Shown one piece after another: positions 11,941 to 23,689 of a DNA stretch of 64,000 nucleotides (position 1 is the first letter of the stretch; the number at the start of each line of letters is the position of its first letter). A model generated the notes under the pieces. The model was given only the letters and a program-made list of their open reading frames with translations, searched no databases and was not told where the DNA came from. Source of the DNA: Mastacembelus armatus (Eukaryota > Chordata > Actinopteri > Synbranchiformes > Mastacembelidae). The DNA lies in NCBI RefSeq assembly GCF_900324485.2, contig NC_046655.1:2906942-2970941 (forward strand), given 5' to 3'. Both the position numbers and the translations under genes were made by a program.

Positions 11941-13077
11941 CTAACACCACCTAGTGTCCCCTCTTACTGCTTTGCGTCCAGCTGACCTTCAAGATCATGG
12001 ACAGTTTGCTTCATGACAGTCATATGGAGATATAGTTTCTCAACTGTTAGTTTTTGACCTTCATTCAACTGGTACTTAAAGTAATGCACAGTTTCCTTCA
12101 GGTTTTGCTTCTCTTCATCTTTTTTCTGCATTTACACACTAAAGCCAGTCCCGCTGTAACACTGTTATTCTTCTTCCACCAGTAGGTAGAGACTGTGTCC
12201 AGTCCTCTGTGGTTCACCAAGTTGTCCAAATTACACAGCACGCTGCCATAAGTGCAGCTTTCTGATCTCTCCTTGAGTTTTCTTCATCTAGGAAAACTTT
12301 ATGCTTCCTTTCTGGCTGTGTCTCATGTTCAGCCCTGTTTAACATCCATGCATTGAAGTCTGGGGCCCAGTGCAGAAGCCTTATCCCACTGTAATATATT
12401 TCAGCTGTAAGTCATAATTTTCATGATGTGTTTATGCAGTGGCCCTGAAACTCTGTGTTAACACAGACTCAGGAGCCTTTCATTTTAACTGTAATCAGTC
12501 ACTTACAGAGTGACTTTAAACCAACAGGTGCAATAGACACAAGACTTGTAAAAAGGATGTTTTCCATTCAAAGATGAAACCATGATAGACTGTACTGAAC
12601 TTTGTTATGGAGCCACATCTCTGACTCGAAACATCCTAAGACTATTTACTACAAAGGCTGAGGAAACATCAGACAGGGGGCTTTAGTTTTTCAGGAGACC
12701 AGTTTTTTAACCTTACTCATTATAGGCATGTTTAAGGCTATTAGGGTGATAATCGGGAGATATTCTTCATGTAAAAATCATGACATTTTTTTCTTTTTTA
12801 GCTCAGTGATGATCCTCAAATTGTGCTATAACATGTGGACATGCATGTGAATTGTACCTAGTAGGCCTTATAGTAAAAATAAATATATAAACAGAACATA
12901 TATTCAGTTTTGTCAGTAATATAAATTTTTCAGTGAAAACTGATTCAGCACTGTGTTTATTTATTTGGTGAATTTGTCTCCTCAGTCCTTTTCCAAGTGT
13001 CTGTCTCCATTGAAGCAGCGCCCTCTGCTGTCTGTATTGAAAAGTGAAAAGGCTTACAGCACCTCACCCCAAGTTGT
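11941..13077. other. Unassigned non-coding DNA
   Basis: Begins where similarity between the two L2 copies ends. No convincing reading frame, splice-ordered exons or inverted ends were found. Parts may be an alternative L2 3' UTR or host DNA carried with it; I cannot tell. Confidence 0.4.
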
Positions 13078-13102
13078 ACACACACACACACACACACACA
13101 CA
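13078..13102. repeat. (CA)n microsatellite
   Basis: Uninterrupted CA dinucleotide run of about 12 units. Confidence 0.95.
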
Positions 13103-13479
13103 ATCGGGTAAGAGAATCCACACAAACTCAGAATGAAGCAAAACAGTAAAATTCTTGTATCACTGATTTACAGCCCCCACCTTATTTTGTCACTACCCCC
13201 ACCAACATCGGGGGTAGTCAGGGTGGTACAGCCGTAAGCAGCTGTCACTTTGGTCGAGGTACTTTGAAAAATGCTGTAACAACATTTTTTATGTCTTTAT
13301 GTTGTCTGGAAACCTAACCGGCCATTCTACTGCAACACGATAGCTTCTGTGGAAGACTATGTGGTCTTCCTGGCATTGTTTCGCTCTTCATTTCAGGAGA
13401 AAACACATACAATTCTAAATGAAAGTAGAAAGAGAAATAATATGCATCTGTATTTCTAAAAGAAAAGAAAACTTCACTT

Positions 13480-13551
13480 CTCCCAGCCGGGGAATCGAAC
13501 CCCGGGCTTCCGCGTGACAGGCAGAGACACTGTCCACTATATTTAGGCCCG
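13480..13551 (-). pseudogene. tRNA-Asp (GTC) pseudogene
   Basis: On the minus strand a 72-nt stretch aligns with vertebrate tRNA-Asp. It has TATAGTGG of the D-arm, an anticodon loop CTGTCAC within a five-pair stem (TCTGC/GCGGA), and an intact T-arm GGGGTTCGATTCCCC. The 3' strand is GGCTGGGAG. The 5' acceptor strand is replaced by sequence starting GGCCCGAGC that does not pair, and this is where the next repeat begins. Probably a tRNA copy truncated by that repeat, not a working gene. Confidence 0.6.
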
Positions 13552-15787
13552 AGCAAGGACCAGGGGTCCAAGCGCAGGGACTATTATAATCGCTCAACGG
13601 GCAAGGGACGAATAAGCGGGGGGGGCGGTTTCTGGCTTTCTCTACCGTCTCCCCACACCCCACCATGACGTTACTGGGCGTTAGACCTTTCCGAAAATGT
13701 ATAGTGTGTCGCTGTCGCGCGGCCGTGGGCCTGGAAATCGTTAGGATTATTATTATTATTTTTTTTTTTTTTTTTATTATTCTTCACGTTCCGAAACTCC
13801 CTCAAATTTGACCCCCTGAACGTGTGTGAAAACTCACCAAAATTTGCACCCCACTCACAATCGTGTGAAAATTTGATATTTTATGGGTTTCATAAACGAC
13901 CTCAAAAGAATGGCTCTGCGGCGCCCCCGACAGAGGTCGAGATACATTGGGCCTATGGGAGGTCATGTGACACTTTTTTCATCGCACGGTCGCCGGCTTT
14001 GGCATGTTTATTCTTCATGTCAGGCCAAGCAAGAAAGCTTATCGTGTCCCGGTCGTGTGACCGACAGGAAGTCCACCAGCTGGGGGTTTATCTGGAGGTC
14101 ATTGAGTTCGTTGATTTTGCTCACCTCGTATTCTTTCGAACTGCTCCTTGGGCTTTTGTCCGATTGAGCTCATCTTTGGCCGGCGTCACCGAGACCCATG
14201 GGGCTGCAAAAGTTATCCAAATTCTTTGAATAAGTATTACGGTTTTCCTTTGGCAGGCGCTGCAAGTTGGCCCGGGTTTTTGGCTCGCCGCCAGTTCTTC
14301 AACTTGTAATAACTCTCACACGCATGGTCGGATTGGAATCGGACCAATTGATGAATTGTAGACCCCGGGGGCCTGAGTCCAGGTGATTGAACAAAATCAC
14401 TGTAGGCCCTATAGCGCCCCCTATATAACAATGTGAATATTTTTACACATTTGTATTGAGAAATACACATTTAGTTTGTCAGAAATGGACCAAAGTTTGC
14501 ACACAAATCCTTTAGGCCATTCTGAGCAAAAAGCCAATGAGAGCCATGCTCTATTTTCCATGCTGTTGCCTTGGAGATGACACACACCCACCATTCATTT
14601 CCTAAGGCTGTTTTACACTTAAAGATGCAAATGCTGCAGCAAGATCTGCAGCTGCTGTGTTGTCACATTTGAATCAATTACACTCCCCGCAGGCCTGAAC
14701 CCACGTGACCGATCAAAGTCACAGCGGCAGTGGCGCTGCCTTTGTAAGGGCCTTCAAGTTTGAATGTGTGTCTGTATGTGCCTGTATCACTGTGGCCACA
14801 GAGATGTGACCTTTGCAGCAGTGAAAATCCCACACACACCTCACCTTTCCAGGAGACTGCTGCCTTCCTGCATTTCTGTGTGTCTGTATGTGTGTCTGTA
14901 TGTGTCTGTATCACTGTTGCCGTAGAGATGTGACCTCTGCAGTGGTTAAAATCCCACGCACCTCACCTTTCCGGGTGCAAATTGTCCTCTCACTTAAAAG
15001 GCTCCCAGTGGATCCACAGTTTGACTTTGGCATTGAATAAATCTTGTGTTTTCTGAGAGACAATACTCTTTTCACTGTGATGTTGTGGCATGTGAGCTAT
15101 TCATTTGTACTGTGGCCTTGGGATTATTCTGTTAATGTCTTAATATGTGTGTCAGTGTGTTTTTGTGTCTCAGGACATCTGGAAATGTGTGTTTACAACT
15201 GTTTAACTGTAAGTTTCAGTGCAGCGGTTTCACTGTTTTGAACAACAGACTTTTGACTTGTGTTGTTTGGGAGCACGTCCTCTGTTTTGCCAAAAGATGG
15301 CAGTAGAGCTCCATGTACCACATTCTTTCTGTGACAATGAATCAACAGACTTGACTTGAGTGTTGTTTGGGAGCACATCCTCAGTTCTGCCACCAGATGG
15401 CAGCAGAGCTCTATTTTCCACACTTTCTGTGACATCCAGCATTGCTTTTCAAAGGGAGTTTTAAACCAATGGACCAAATTTGGCACAGACATCCTTTAGG
15501 GCATCCTAATCATAAAAGCCAATCGGACCCATGCCTTCTGAAATCAGCCATTGGCCACTCAGGATCACAGTTTGGTCTTGCTATTAAATAAATCTTGTGG
15601 TTTTATAAGAGACAAGACTCTTTTCACTGTGATGAGGTGAAACATTTCACTTTTTCATCTGAACTGTGGCCTCTGCATCCTGTGACTTAAAGTGACACAG
15701 TAGAAGGCAATACGGCCAATATGCAACATTGTACAATATCAAAATGATTTCATGTTAAAAATGACAGACTCCACAACAAGTTCAACT

Positions 15788-15935
15788 GTTTCACTAACTC
15801 AACTTTATTATGTACAAAATACAGAAACAAAAGTAACTCATTTATTCCTTCAGCAGAGACTACTGGTGTAGAGGAAAAACTCCCTTTTACAGAAGAAAAT
15901 CTCTGAGAAACCCAGGCTCAGGAGATGGGCTCCGA
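15788..15935 (-). repeat. Degenerate L2 3'-tail remnant
   Basis: AACTTTATTATGTAC, then GAGGAAAAACTCCCTTTTAC and AACCCAGGCTCAGG, resemble the reversed L2 3' UTR seen more clearly at 27868-28070 and 46193-46400. Weak, old match. Confidence 0.4.
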
Positions 15936-16164
15936 TGCTGTGTTGTCACATTTGAATCAATTACACTCCCCGCAGGCCTGAACCCACGTGACCGATCAAA
16001 GTCACGATAGGCTGCCCTTGTAAGGGCAATCAAGTTTGAATGTGTGTCTGTATGTGCCTGTATCACTGATGTGACCTCTGCAGCGGTTAAGATCCCACAC
16101 ACCTCGCCTCCGTGTCTCGGTACGTCTGGAAATGTGCAACTGTGCTTTCAACTGCTGCTGTTTC

Positions 16165-16360
16165 AGGTCGGCTGCGCGGTTTGAGCTCGGCTTCGGCCGC
16201 GGGTCGCTCGCGGGGGCGGCGGGCCGGGGGAGGCGTTTCGTTCGGGGGGGGCCGTTCGCCGGGGGAGGCGGTTCGTTCGTGGACGCGGCTCGCCGGGGGA
16301 CGCGGTTCGCTCAAGGGGGCGGCGCGCCGGGGGGGGCGGTCCGCTCGAGGCGAGGGCCGA
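16165..16360. repeat. GC-rich CpG/G-run quasi-tandem block
   Basis: About 200 bp of extreme GC content made of irregular repeats around CGGGGGAGGCG and CGGTTCGTTCG, with many runs of four to eight G on the plus strand. Open frames on both strands are compositional artefacts. It stands out sharply from the AT-rich flanks. Confidence 0.7.
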
Positions 16361-16514
16361 TCATCGCCGCTTGCGGCTATATTCTTTATTTACTATTTTG
16401 TAAACCACTACGGGTGTAATACTGGTCGTCATATGGACATGTAGTTTCTCAGTTGATTGCTGCTTATCAGCAATTTCACTGTTTTCTTACCAGTTGATCT
16501 TTGTACCAGATTAG

Positions 16515-16552
<38 letters not shown>
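16515..16552. repeat. Poly-T / poly-A palindromic run
   Basis: About 13 T followed directly by about 25 A; may be a site of sequencing or assembly uncertainty. Confidence 0.85.
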
Positions 16553-16708
16553 TCGGGAGTTGTCAACCTGTTCCATCCTCCATCGGGCCGGGATCCGGAG
16601 CATCCGCGATCACCGTAGCCCTCCCATTCCTAAATGGGGCCGGAATACGCGCACGCCCTATCACCACAGCCCGACGGCGGCGGCGGCAAGCCGACAACTC
16701 ACCTCAGA

Positions 16709-16749
16709 GTTGCTCAGAGGTACTCAGTGCCCGAGTACCTCTGAGCAAC
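16709..16749. repeat. Perfect 17-bp inverted repeat with 7-nt loop
   Basis: Left arm GTTGCTCAGAGGTACTC (16709-16725) and right arm GAGTACCTCTGAGCAAC (16733-16749) are exact complements around AGTGCCC. Could be a hairpin RNA, a small transposon relic or a palindrome. Confidence 0.8.
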
Positions 16750-17233
16750 TGATATGAAACTGGGACCACGGCTCCTACTTGTAAATTCCACAGGATGTCC
16801 AAATGACGTCACAGTGACGTCACATCACGGGTGAAGGCTATGAACAAAGAATTCTGAAGTAAATTCAAAAAATATTAACTCTAAATGCTCTTGGGTCATG
16901 CAACATCATCTGTTGACCAGTCTGTGTTGGCTTCTTGGATGCCAACAAAATCTGTTTTTACCGGTTTTGCTTTCATGATGGAAGAAATCATTGTAGCTTA
17001 AAATGATATATACTTCCCTAACTACCACACAGTTTCCAAAGCATGCTATACTTTTAAAGTACTTTTACCTTTTCAACTTTAACTTTGCATTTGTCAAAAT
17101 GACACTTTTGCCATGAGAGCTAGGGCTGTTTTAATTTTTTCAACTGTTTCATTTATTTAGAAACTCACATAAAAGCAGTGCTGTTGTGAATCAGACTTTT
17201 TTTTTCAGGAATGATAGTGAAAGTGAACGTGAC

Positions 17234-18253
17234 CTTTGATGACCAGGGAGAAGTTTCCATCCTTAAAGGCTGTTGAGGTGATCCCCACTCGGCCCAAGTT
17301 GTAGGAGTTGTAGATCCTCTGGTCTCCAGCAGAGAACATGTCCACCACCCTCTCCATGGCATAGTCTGGCTGGGGCCGATACAGGTCCCAGTGCACCACC
17401 CTCTGTCTATCCCTCACCCTGTCCCTGGTCCACACCATGCGACCGCTCACACACTGCAGGACCACGCTCAACCCAGCGGGTGAGCTTATATTGTAGGCTG
17501 CCACCACTACGCTGCTGCTGCTGCTGTCAGACTGACCCAATACTGAGGATCAGAGAGAGGGTGGAGAGTTCACTCAGCATTTAATAAGTCCTCAAAGGGA
17601 GATGCATAAAAAAGAAATCCCTAATGCACACACAAAAAGAGGAGCATACCTGTGGAGAAGAGGCAGGCCACAGGGACTGAAGCAGGAACAGCAGAAAAAA
17701 ATGAACAAGTTAATGACTTAAACAGACGCAGTCAGAGAGCCACTGCTTTGTGTTTTGTTGAAATGTATGTCCCCTGTTGGAAGGATCTCTACATTCAGGT
17801 TAAACTATTACTAAAGACTTTTCTTACATTGTTTTGATGCTTTGGATGATGAAAAAACACTGTTTTATGTTTAGACTGGTTTTAGTATCAGCCTTCAGAT
17901 ATGCAAACCAATGACATCTGCCTCCATCAGCAAATTAACTGATCCCAGCTGACTTAGGGAGAGGCAGGGTAAACTTTCATATTTTAAAAGATATCATTTT
18001 TAAAGATTAACACAGTGAAAAGGGCTAAATGCTCAGTATCCCAGGAAAATACTTCAATATCTAATTTAATTTACCAAGTATTGGTTCAGAACAATAGGTG
18101 TTGTTTACAGGAGGAACACACTGAAAATATGATTAAGCTACATATCCTGTGCCTATTCTACAGTAACTACAAGCACCTGTAACAAAACACAATGACTGCA
18201 TACCAATCTGCAGCCTACTTACTGTGGATCAAGAGGAGCGTCTGAAAAATCAT
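17234..18253 (-). pseudogene. mxra8-like gene fragment (signal peptide and first Ig domain)
   Basis: Three minus-strand exons with GT-AG ends and matching phase 1: 18223-18253 (MIFQTLLLIH), 17649-17675 (PVACLFST) and 17234-17542. The last encodes a V-type Ig domain with LQC, RQRVVHWDLYR, DMFSAGDQRIYNSYN and FKDGNFSLVIK, hallmarks of MXRA8 (limitrin), a cell-surface adhesion protein with two such domains. The rest of the first domain (with its second cysteine), the second Ig domain, the membrane segment and the tail should lie at lower coordinates; none was found. The visible exons have no stop. Either a truncated copy or the start of a gene cut by rearrangement or misassembly. Confidence 0.7.
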
Positions 18254-18518
18254 GTCCTCTCTTTTACTCTTCATGTTTACAATTTCAAAACGGCGGAGAC
18301 TTGTCAAGACTGTAGGCTGCACCTGGCAAACTGCTGTGAGAGAAAGAAAGAACTCAGTGTTTGTCCATCCACAGGAAACAGCAGCAGGACTTGTTTTGTT
18401 CAGATTTCAGGACTTCAATGCAGAACCAAAACAGGACCAAACTCAGAAGATCCCACCCGCTAAAGGAAACCTGACACCACGTGCCGCGTCCCCTCCGCTC
18501 ACAGAACCCATAACTTAA

Positions 18519-19344
18519 CTCATTACTGTGAAAAATCTCAAGAGAGAAATTTGCTAGTGCAGGTTAAGAACATTCCCCAAAGAGTCAAAGTCTTTCTACA
18601 CTTATTTTCCTTTTCCTTTGTTTCCTTATTTAATTCATATATTTGTTGCTCGTGGTTGTGGAACAGCTTTAGGTACTAGATCCATCAAAAAACTGAAGCT
18701 GTCATTTTAAATCAACAAAATAGATGTGATGACTTGGATTATAAATTAATGTTAATATCAAGGATTATTTGATTAAAGGAATTTTGCATGTTTCTTTTAC
18801 ACTTATAGTTCACTGCATTTCTAAAGGCAAATAATAATTATGGAGGCAAAACATGAACTCGCAGGTGAAGACTGCACACATTTGGTCACTATAAGGGGTC
18901 AGCCTAATTTACATGGTATAAACTTGCTTTGGGATCTTTAACTGTGTATTGTCAGTAATCCTATACAAGAGAGGACAATCTGGTCTTGGGGCAGAAATTG
19001 TACTGTACACAATGGTCATCTCTTGTATAATGAGGAAAATGTGCATATCTTAGAACATGTGAGCATAGATGTAACATGTTTGACAGGAAGTCAGCAAGGA
19101 AACTGTCAAAGAGAACTACACAGAGCATGTGATGACAATCGTTGTCCTACATGGATGTGCAGCACATGGTGTCACCCCTGCTGATGTTTTGATCACAAAG
19201 GGAATTGTAGATTTGTGGCAAAGGCTTGGCTTCGGCCCTATGAACTTGACTTACTCACCAAAGATGAAATAGACGTTTGAAGTGTTTCAGAAGCTCTTTC
19301 TTGAGCTTGAGGTGAGCATGGCTCAGCAACAATTATACACCTGA
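18519..19344. other. Unassigned non-coding DNA
   Basis: No supported gene or repeat. It probably includes upstream DNA of the mxra8-like exons, followed by the flank of the second L2. Confidence 0.4.
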
Positions 19345-19623
19345 TTTTCGCCCCCTGTTGGTGTTGCTCTCCGGGTAAGCGAATCACTTTTGTCTTGCAA
19401 GCGTATCGTGTTGTGTGTGTTGTATAGTTCGTCTACAGACTAGCAACAGACTAGCTATAGTTTAACACACCTAAAAACTAACTAAACTCTAAACAATTCA
19501 TTAACTGCTACATTCCGGTACTAGTCAAGTACCTTTCTATTTTGACCGGTATTTATTGCTATTTCCTGACTTGGTGCTCGTTAGCCTACCGGTTAGCTTA
19601 GCTAGCTAGTTAGCTTAGCTAAC

Positions 19624-20486
19624 ATGGCCTCTCCCTCTCTCTCTTTTTCTTGCTCGGTGTGCCACATGTTTAGTTATTCCTCTGCCTCCTTTAGCGATAA
19701 TGATACCTGTAATAAGTGTAAGGTTCTGTTAGCCTTGGAGGCGAGGATCACTGATTTGGAAGCGCGGCTCCGCACCTTCGAACAAAAGCCAGCTAGCCTA
19801 GCCCCGTTAGCTGGTGTGGAGCCACCGAGCTCAGGGTCTGTTAGCGGTCCAAGGGCAGCTCCGGAGCAGCCCGGAGAATTAGCCTGGGCGACGGTCCGAC
19901 GGAAACGTACTCCTAAGGAGAAGCCCACGGCTCATCACCTGCCTGTTCACGTTTCTAATAGATTTTCCCCGCTCAGCGACACACCCGCTGAGAAACCGAC
20001 TCTGATAATTGGCGATTCCATAGTCAGGAACGTGAAAATAGAGACACCGGCGACCATAGTCAAATGTTTCCTGGGACCAGAGCGGGCGACATCGAGTCAA
20101 ATCTGAAGCTGCTGGCTAAGGCTAATCGTAAATATGGGAAAATTATTATTCACGTCGGCAGCAATGACACCCGATTACGCCAATCGGAGGTCACTAAAAT
20201 TAATGTTGAGTCGGTGTGTAACTTTGCTAAATTAATGTCGGACTCCGTAGTTTTCTCTGGACCCCTCCCCAATCTGACCAGCGATGACATGTTTAGCCGC
20301 ATGTCGTCGTTCCGTCTCTGGCTGTCTAGGTGGTGTCCAGCAAACGATGTGGGCTTCATAGACAATTGGGCCACTTTCTGGGGAAAACCCGGTCTGGTAG
20401 CGAGAGACGGCATCCATCCCACTTTGAATGGTGCAGCTCTCATCTCTAGGAATTTGGCCGAGTTTATTAGCCGACCTAAAGCCTGA
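19624..20486 (+). pseudogene. L2 ORF1 (SGNH/GDSL esterase-type), one frameshift
   Basis: N-terminus [16 protein letters not shown] with two CxxC pairs (CSVC, CNKC), then a coiled coil ([13 protein letters not shown]). The second half carries an SGNH-hydrolase fold: [16 protein letters not shown] and [12 protein letters not shown]. Such esterase-type ORF1 proteins are known in CR1/L2 elements. One base appears lost in the T-run near 20068: the first frame ends at 20106 and the esterase continues in the next frame to 20486. Confidence 0.8.
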
Positions 20487-20658
20487 CAATCCAGGGTGGG
20501 GACCGGGATGCAGAGACTCAGTCTAAAACGCCTCTCTAGTTTCCTTAGAGTCGCCGCCCCCCTCAAACCACATAGAGACTGTGTCTGCCCCTCGAACATA
20601 TAAATCAAACAAATCAGAAGTTAACAGAAGAGGAGTTATTCATAAAAACTTAATAAAA

Positions 20659-23588
20659 ATGAAGACCACTCCTCTTATTGAACAGAAAAACAGAACTGTC
20701 AAATGTGGACTATTAAATATTAGGTCCCTTTCATCTAAATCTCTGTTAGTAAATGATTTGATAACTGATCACCAAATTGACCTACTTTATCTTACTGAAA
20801 CCTGGTTACAGCAGGATGAATATGTCAGTCTGAATGAATCAACCCCCCTCAGTCATAAAAATTATCATGTTCCTCGAAGCACAGGTCGAGGTGGAGGAGT
20901 AGCTACAATCTTCCACTCAAACTCATTATTAAACTTTCATCCTCAGAACAATTTTAACTAATTTGAGAGCCTCACTCTTAGTCTCTCACATCCAAACTGG
21001 AAAACACAAAAACCAGTTCTACTTGTCACTGTGTACCGTCCACCTGTCCCTTACTCAGAGTTTTTAACTGAATTCCCTGACTTCCTGTCTGATCTAGTGC
21101 TTAGATCAGATAAAGTTATTATAGTGGGAGATTTTAACATTCATGTAGATGTTGAAAATAACGGCCTCAGCATTGCATTTAATTCTATATTAGATTCAGT
21201 TGGTTTCATTCAAAATGTTAATAAACCCACCCACTGTTTCAATCACACCCTTGATCTTGTTCTGACCTATGGCATTGAAATTGAACATCTAATAGTTTTT
21301 CCCCCAAATCCTGTTTTGTCAGATCATTCTTTAGTAACTTTTTAATTTAAAATGATGGATCATGCAGCGTTTGGAAGAAAATTCCACTACAGCAGATGTT
21401 TATCCGACAACGCTGTTAATAAATTTAAGAAAATGATTCCATCTTTATTTACGTCTATGCCAAGTATAAACATAGTGGAGGGCAGCTGCTTCAATCCCAC
21501 TCCCTACCAAATTGATCATGTGGTTGACAGCGCTGTAACCTCACTGCGTGAAATGCTTGATTCTGTAACCCCTCTGAAAAAGAAGTTAGTGAATCAGAGA
21601 AGACTAGCCCCATGGTATAATTTACATATTCGTATCTTAAAGCAGGCATCATGAAGGCTGGAAAGGAAGTGGCGTTCCACAAACTTAGAGGAAATTTTTC
21701 TAGCCTGGAAAAAAGTCTACTAACATATAAAAAAGCTCTCCGTAAAGCCAGAACTGCATACTATTCATCACTAATAGAGGAAAATAAGAACAATCCCAGG
21801 TTTCTTTTCAGCACTGTAGCCAGGCTGACAAAAAGTCACAGCTCTGTTGAGCCCAGTGTTCCCTTAGCTCTCAGCAGTGATGAATTTATGAGTTTCTTTA
21901 CAAATAAAATCACAGCTATTAGAGATAAAATTCAGCAGATGCTTCCTATACCTGCAATAAATGAATCTTCTACTACAGTAGCTCTTGAATCATCTGTAGG
22001 GCCTCAGTTATGTTTAGACTGCTTCTCTCCCATAGATCTCTCTGAATTTACATCAGTAGTTGGTTCATCGAAATCATCAACGTGTCTCTTAGACCCCATC
22101 CCAACTAGACTGCTTAAAGGCACCCTGCCATTAATGAACTCATCTTTATTGGACTTGGTAAATTTATCTCTAGTATCAGGCTACGTACCACAGGCCTTGA
22201 AGACTGCAGTATTCAAACCTTTACTCAAAAAGCCTAGTCTTGATCCAGGAGTCTTGGCTAATTACAGACCAATATCCAACCTGCCATTTATTTCTAAAAT
22301 ACTAGAAAAAGCTGTTGCTAAGCAGCTATCAGACCACTTACACAGGAATGAACTATTTGAAGATTTTCAATCAGGATTTAGAGCACATCATAGTACAGAA
22401 ACAGCACTGTTGAAAGTTACCAACGATCTTCTCTTAGCCTCAGATAATGGACTTGTTTCAATACTTGTCCTCCTAGACCTTAGTGCAGCATTCGACACCA
22501 TTGACCACAATATCTTATTACAGAGACTGGAGCATGTGATTGGTATCAGAGGAACAGCGTTAAAGTGGTTCCAATCCTATTTGTCGGACAGATTCCAGTT
22601 TGTTCATGTCCATGATGAACCTTCCATACGAACAAAAGTTAGTTATGGAGTTCCACAAGGCTCCGTGCTAGGACCGATTCTGTTCACCCTGTACATGCTT
22701 CCTTTAGGATATGTCATTAGGAAGCACTCTATTAATTACCACTGCTATGCAGATGACACTCAGTTATATCTGTCTATTAAACTTGTTAACACAAACCAGT
22801 TAACCAGACTTCAAGCCTGTCTAACTGACATAAAGGCCTGGATGACCAGTAACTTTTTACTTTTAAACTCGGAGAAAACAGAAGTCATTATATTTGGGCC
22901 AAAAAATCTCAGAAATAACTTTTCTCAAATTACAGCTACTCTAGATGGCATAACCCTGGCCTCTAGCACTATTGTAAAAAACCTTGGAGTTATTTTTGAC
23001 CAGGACATGTCCTTTAACTCACACATAAAACAAATCTCTAGAACTGCATTCTTTCACCTGCGCAACATTTCCAAAATTAGGAACATCCTGTCTCAAAATG
23101 ATGCAGAAAAACTAGTCCATGCATTTGTTACCTCAAGGCTAGATTACTGTAACTCATTACTATCTGGATGTCCCAATATCTCCATAAAAAGCCTCCAATT
23201 AATCCAGAATGCCGCAGCCAGAGTCCTGACAGGAACTAGCAAGAGAGATCATATTTCTCCTATATTGGCTTCTCTTCATTGGCTCCCTGTAAAATATAGA
23301 ATAGAATTTAAAATCCTTCTTCTCACATACAAATCCCTTCATAATCAAGCTCCTTCATACCTCAAAGACCTCATAGTACCATATTATCCCAATAGACCAC
23401 TTCGCTCTCAGAGTGCAGGTCTACTTGTGGTTCCCAGAGTTTCCAAAAGCAGAATGGGAGGCAGAGCCTTTAGTTATCAAGCTCCTCTCCTATGGAACCA
23501 GCTCCCAGCCTGGGTTCAGGAGGCAGACACTCTCTATACTTTTAAGGCTAGACTTAAAACCTTCCTCTTTGACAAAGCATATAGTTAG
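20659..23588 (+). pseudogene. L2 ORF2 (endonuclease-reverse transcriptase), copy 2, disrupted
   Basis: Same domains as copy 1. Breaks visible by comparison: stop codons near 20958, 21343 and 21652 (each a single-base change against copy 1) and the same lost A in the A-run near 21713 that copy 1 carries. From about 21715 the reverse transcriptase part (YADD) and C-terminus are open to 23588, ending [11 protein letters not shown]. Confidence 0.85.
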
Positions 23589-23689
23589 GGCTGGCTTCAG
23601 GCAACCCTGAACCATCCCTTAGTTATGCTGCTATAGGCCTAGACTGCCCGAGGACCATCGGTGCACTGAGCTCCCCTACCCATTGTTTA

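Larger units (their letters stand above)
13541..16395. repeat. Non-coding dispersed repeat of unknown class with internal duplications
   Basis: Begins TTTAGGCCCGAGCAAGG and ends CGCCGCTTGCGGCTATATTC, words I associate with an abundant non-coding repeat of percomorph genomes; I do not know its class. The interior contains an AT-rich run (13744-13780), sentences such as GCGCCCCCTA, and repeated blocks: 14654-14800 matches 15935-16075; 14800-14845 matches 14908-14975; 15240-15310 matches 15350-15425; 15015-15115 matches 15560-15670. Open frames here are incidental. Confidence 0.45.
19345..23680 (+). mobile_element. L2-clade (Maui-like) LINE, copy 2, long copy with ORF1
   Basis: Contains a 5' UTR (from about 19345, start uncertain), ORF1, ORF2 and a short stretch after the stop, then passes directly into BEL integrase sequence at about 23680. 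LINEs normally keep their 3' end and lose the 5' end. Here the 5' side is long and the known 3' UTR is absent, so the right junction does not look like a simple insertion. Confidence 0.85.

Noticed and set aside
13822-14229. 135-codon frame in the dispersed repeat
   Set aside because: No known domain, embedded in repeated non-coding blocks, no splice or start context.
16112-16444. Arg/Gly-rich frames on both strands
   Set aside because: Products of the GC-rich repeat; overlapping open frames on both strands show composition, not coding.
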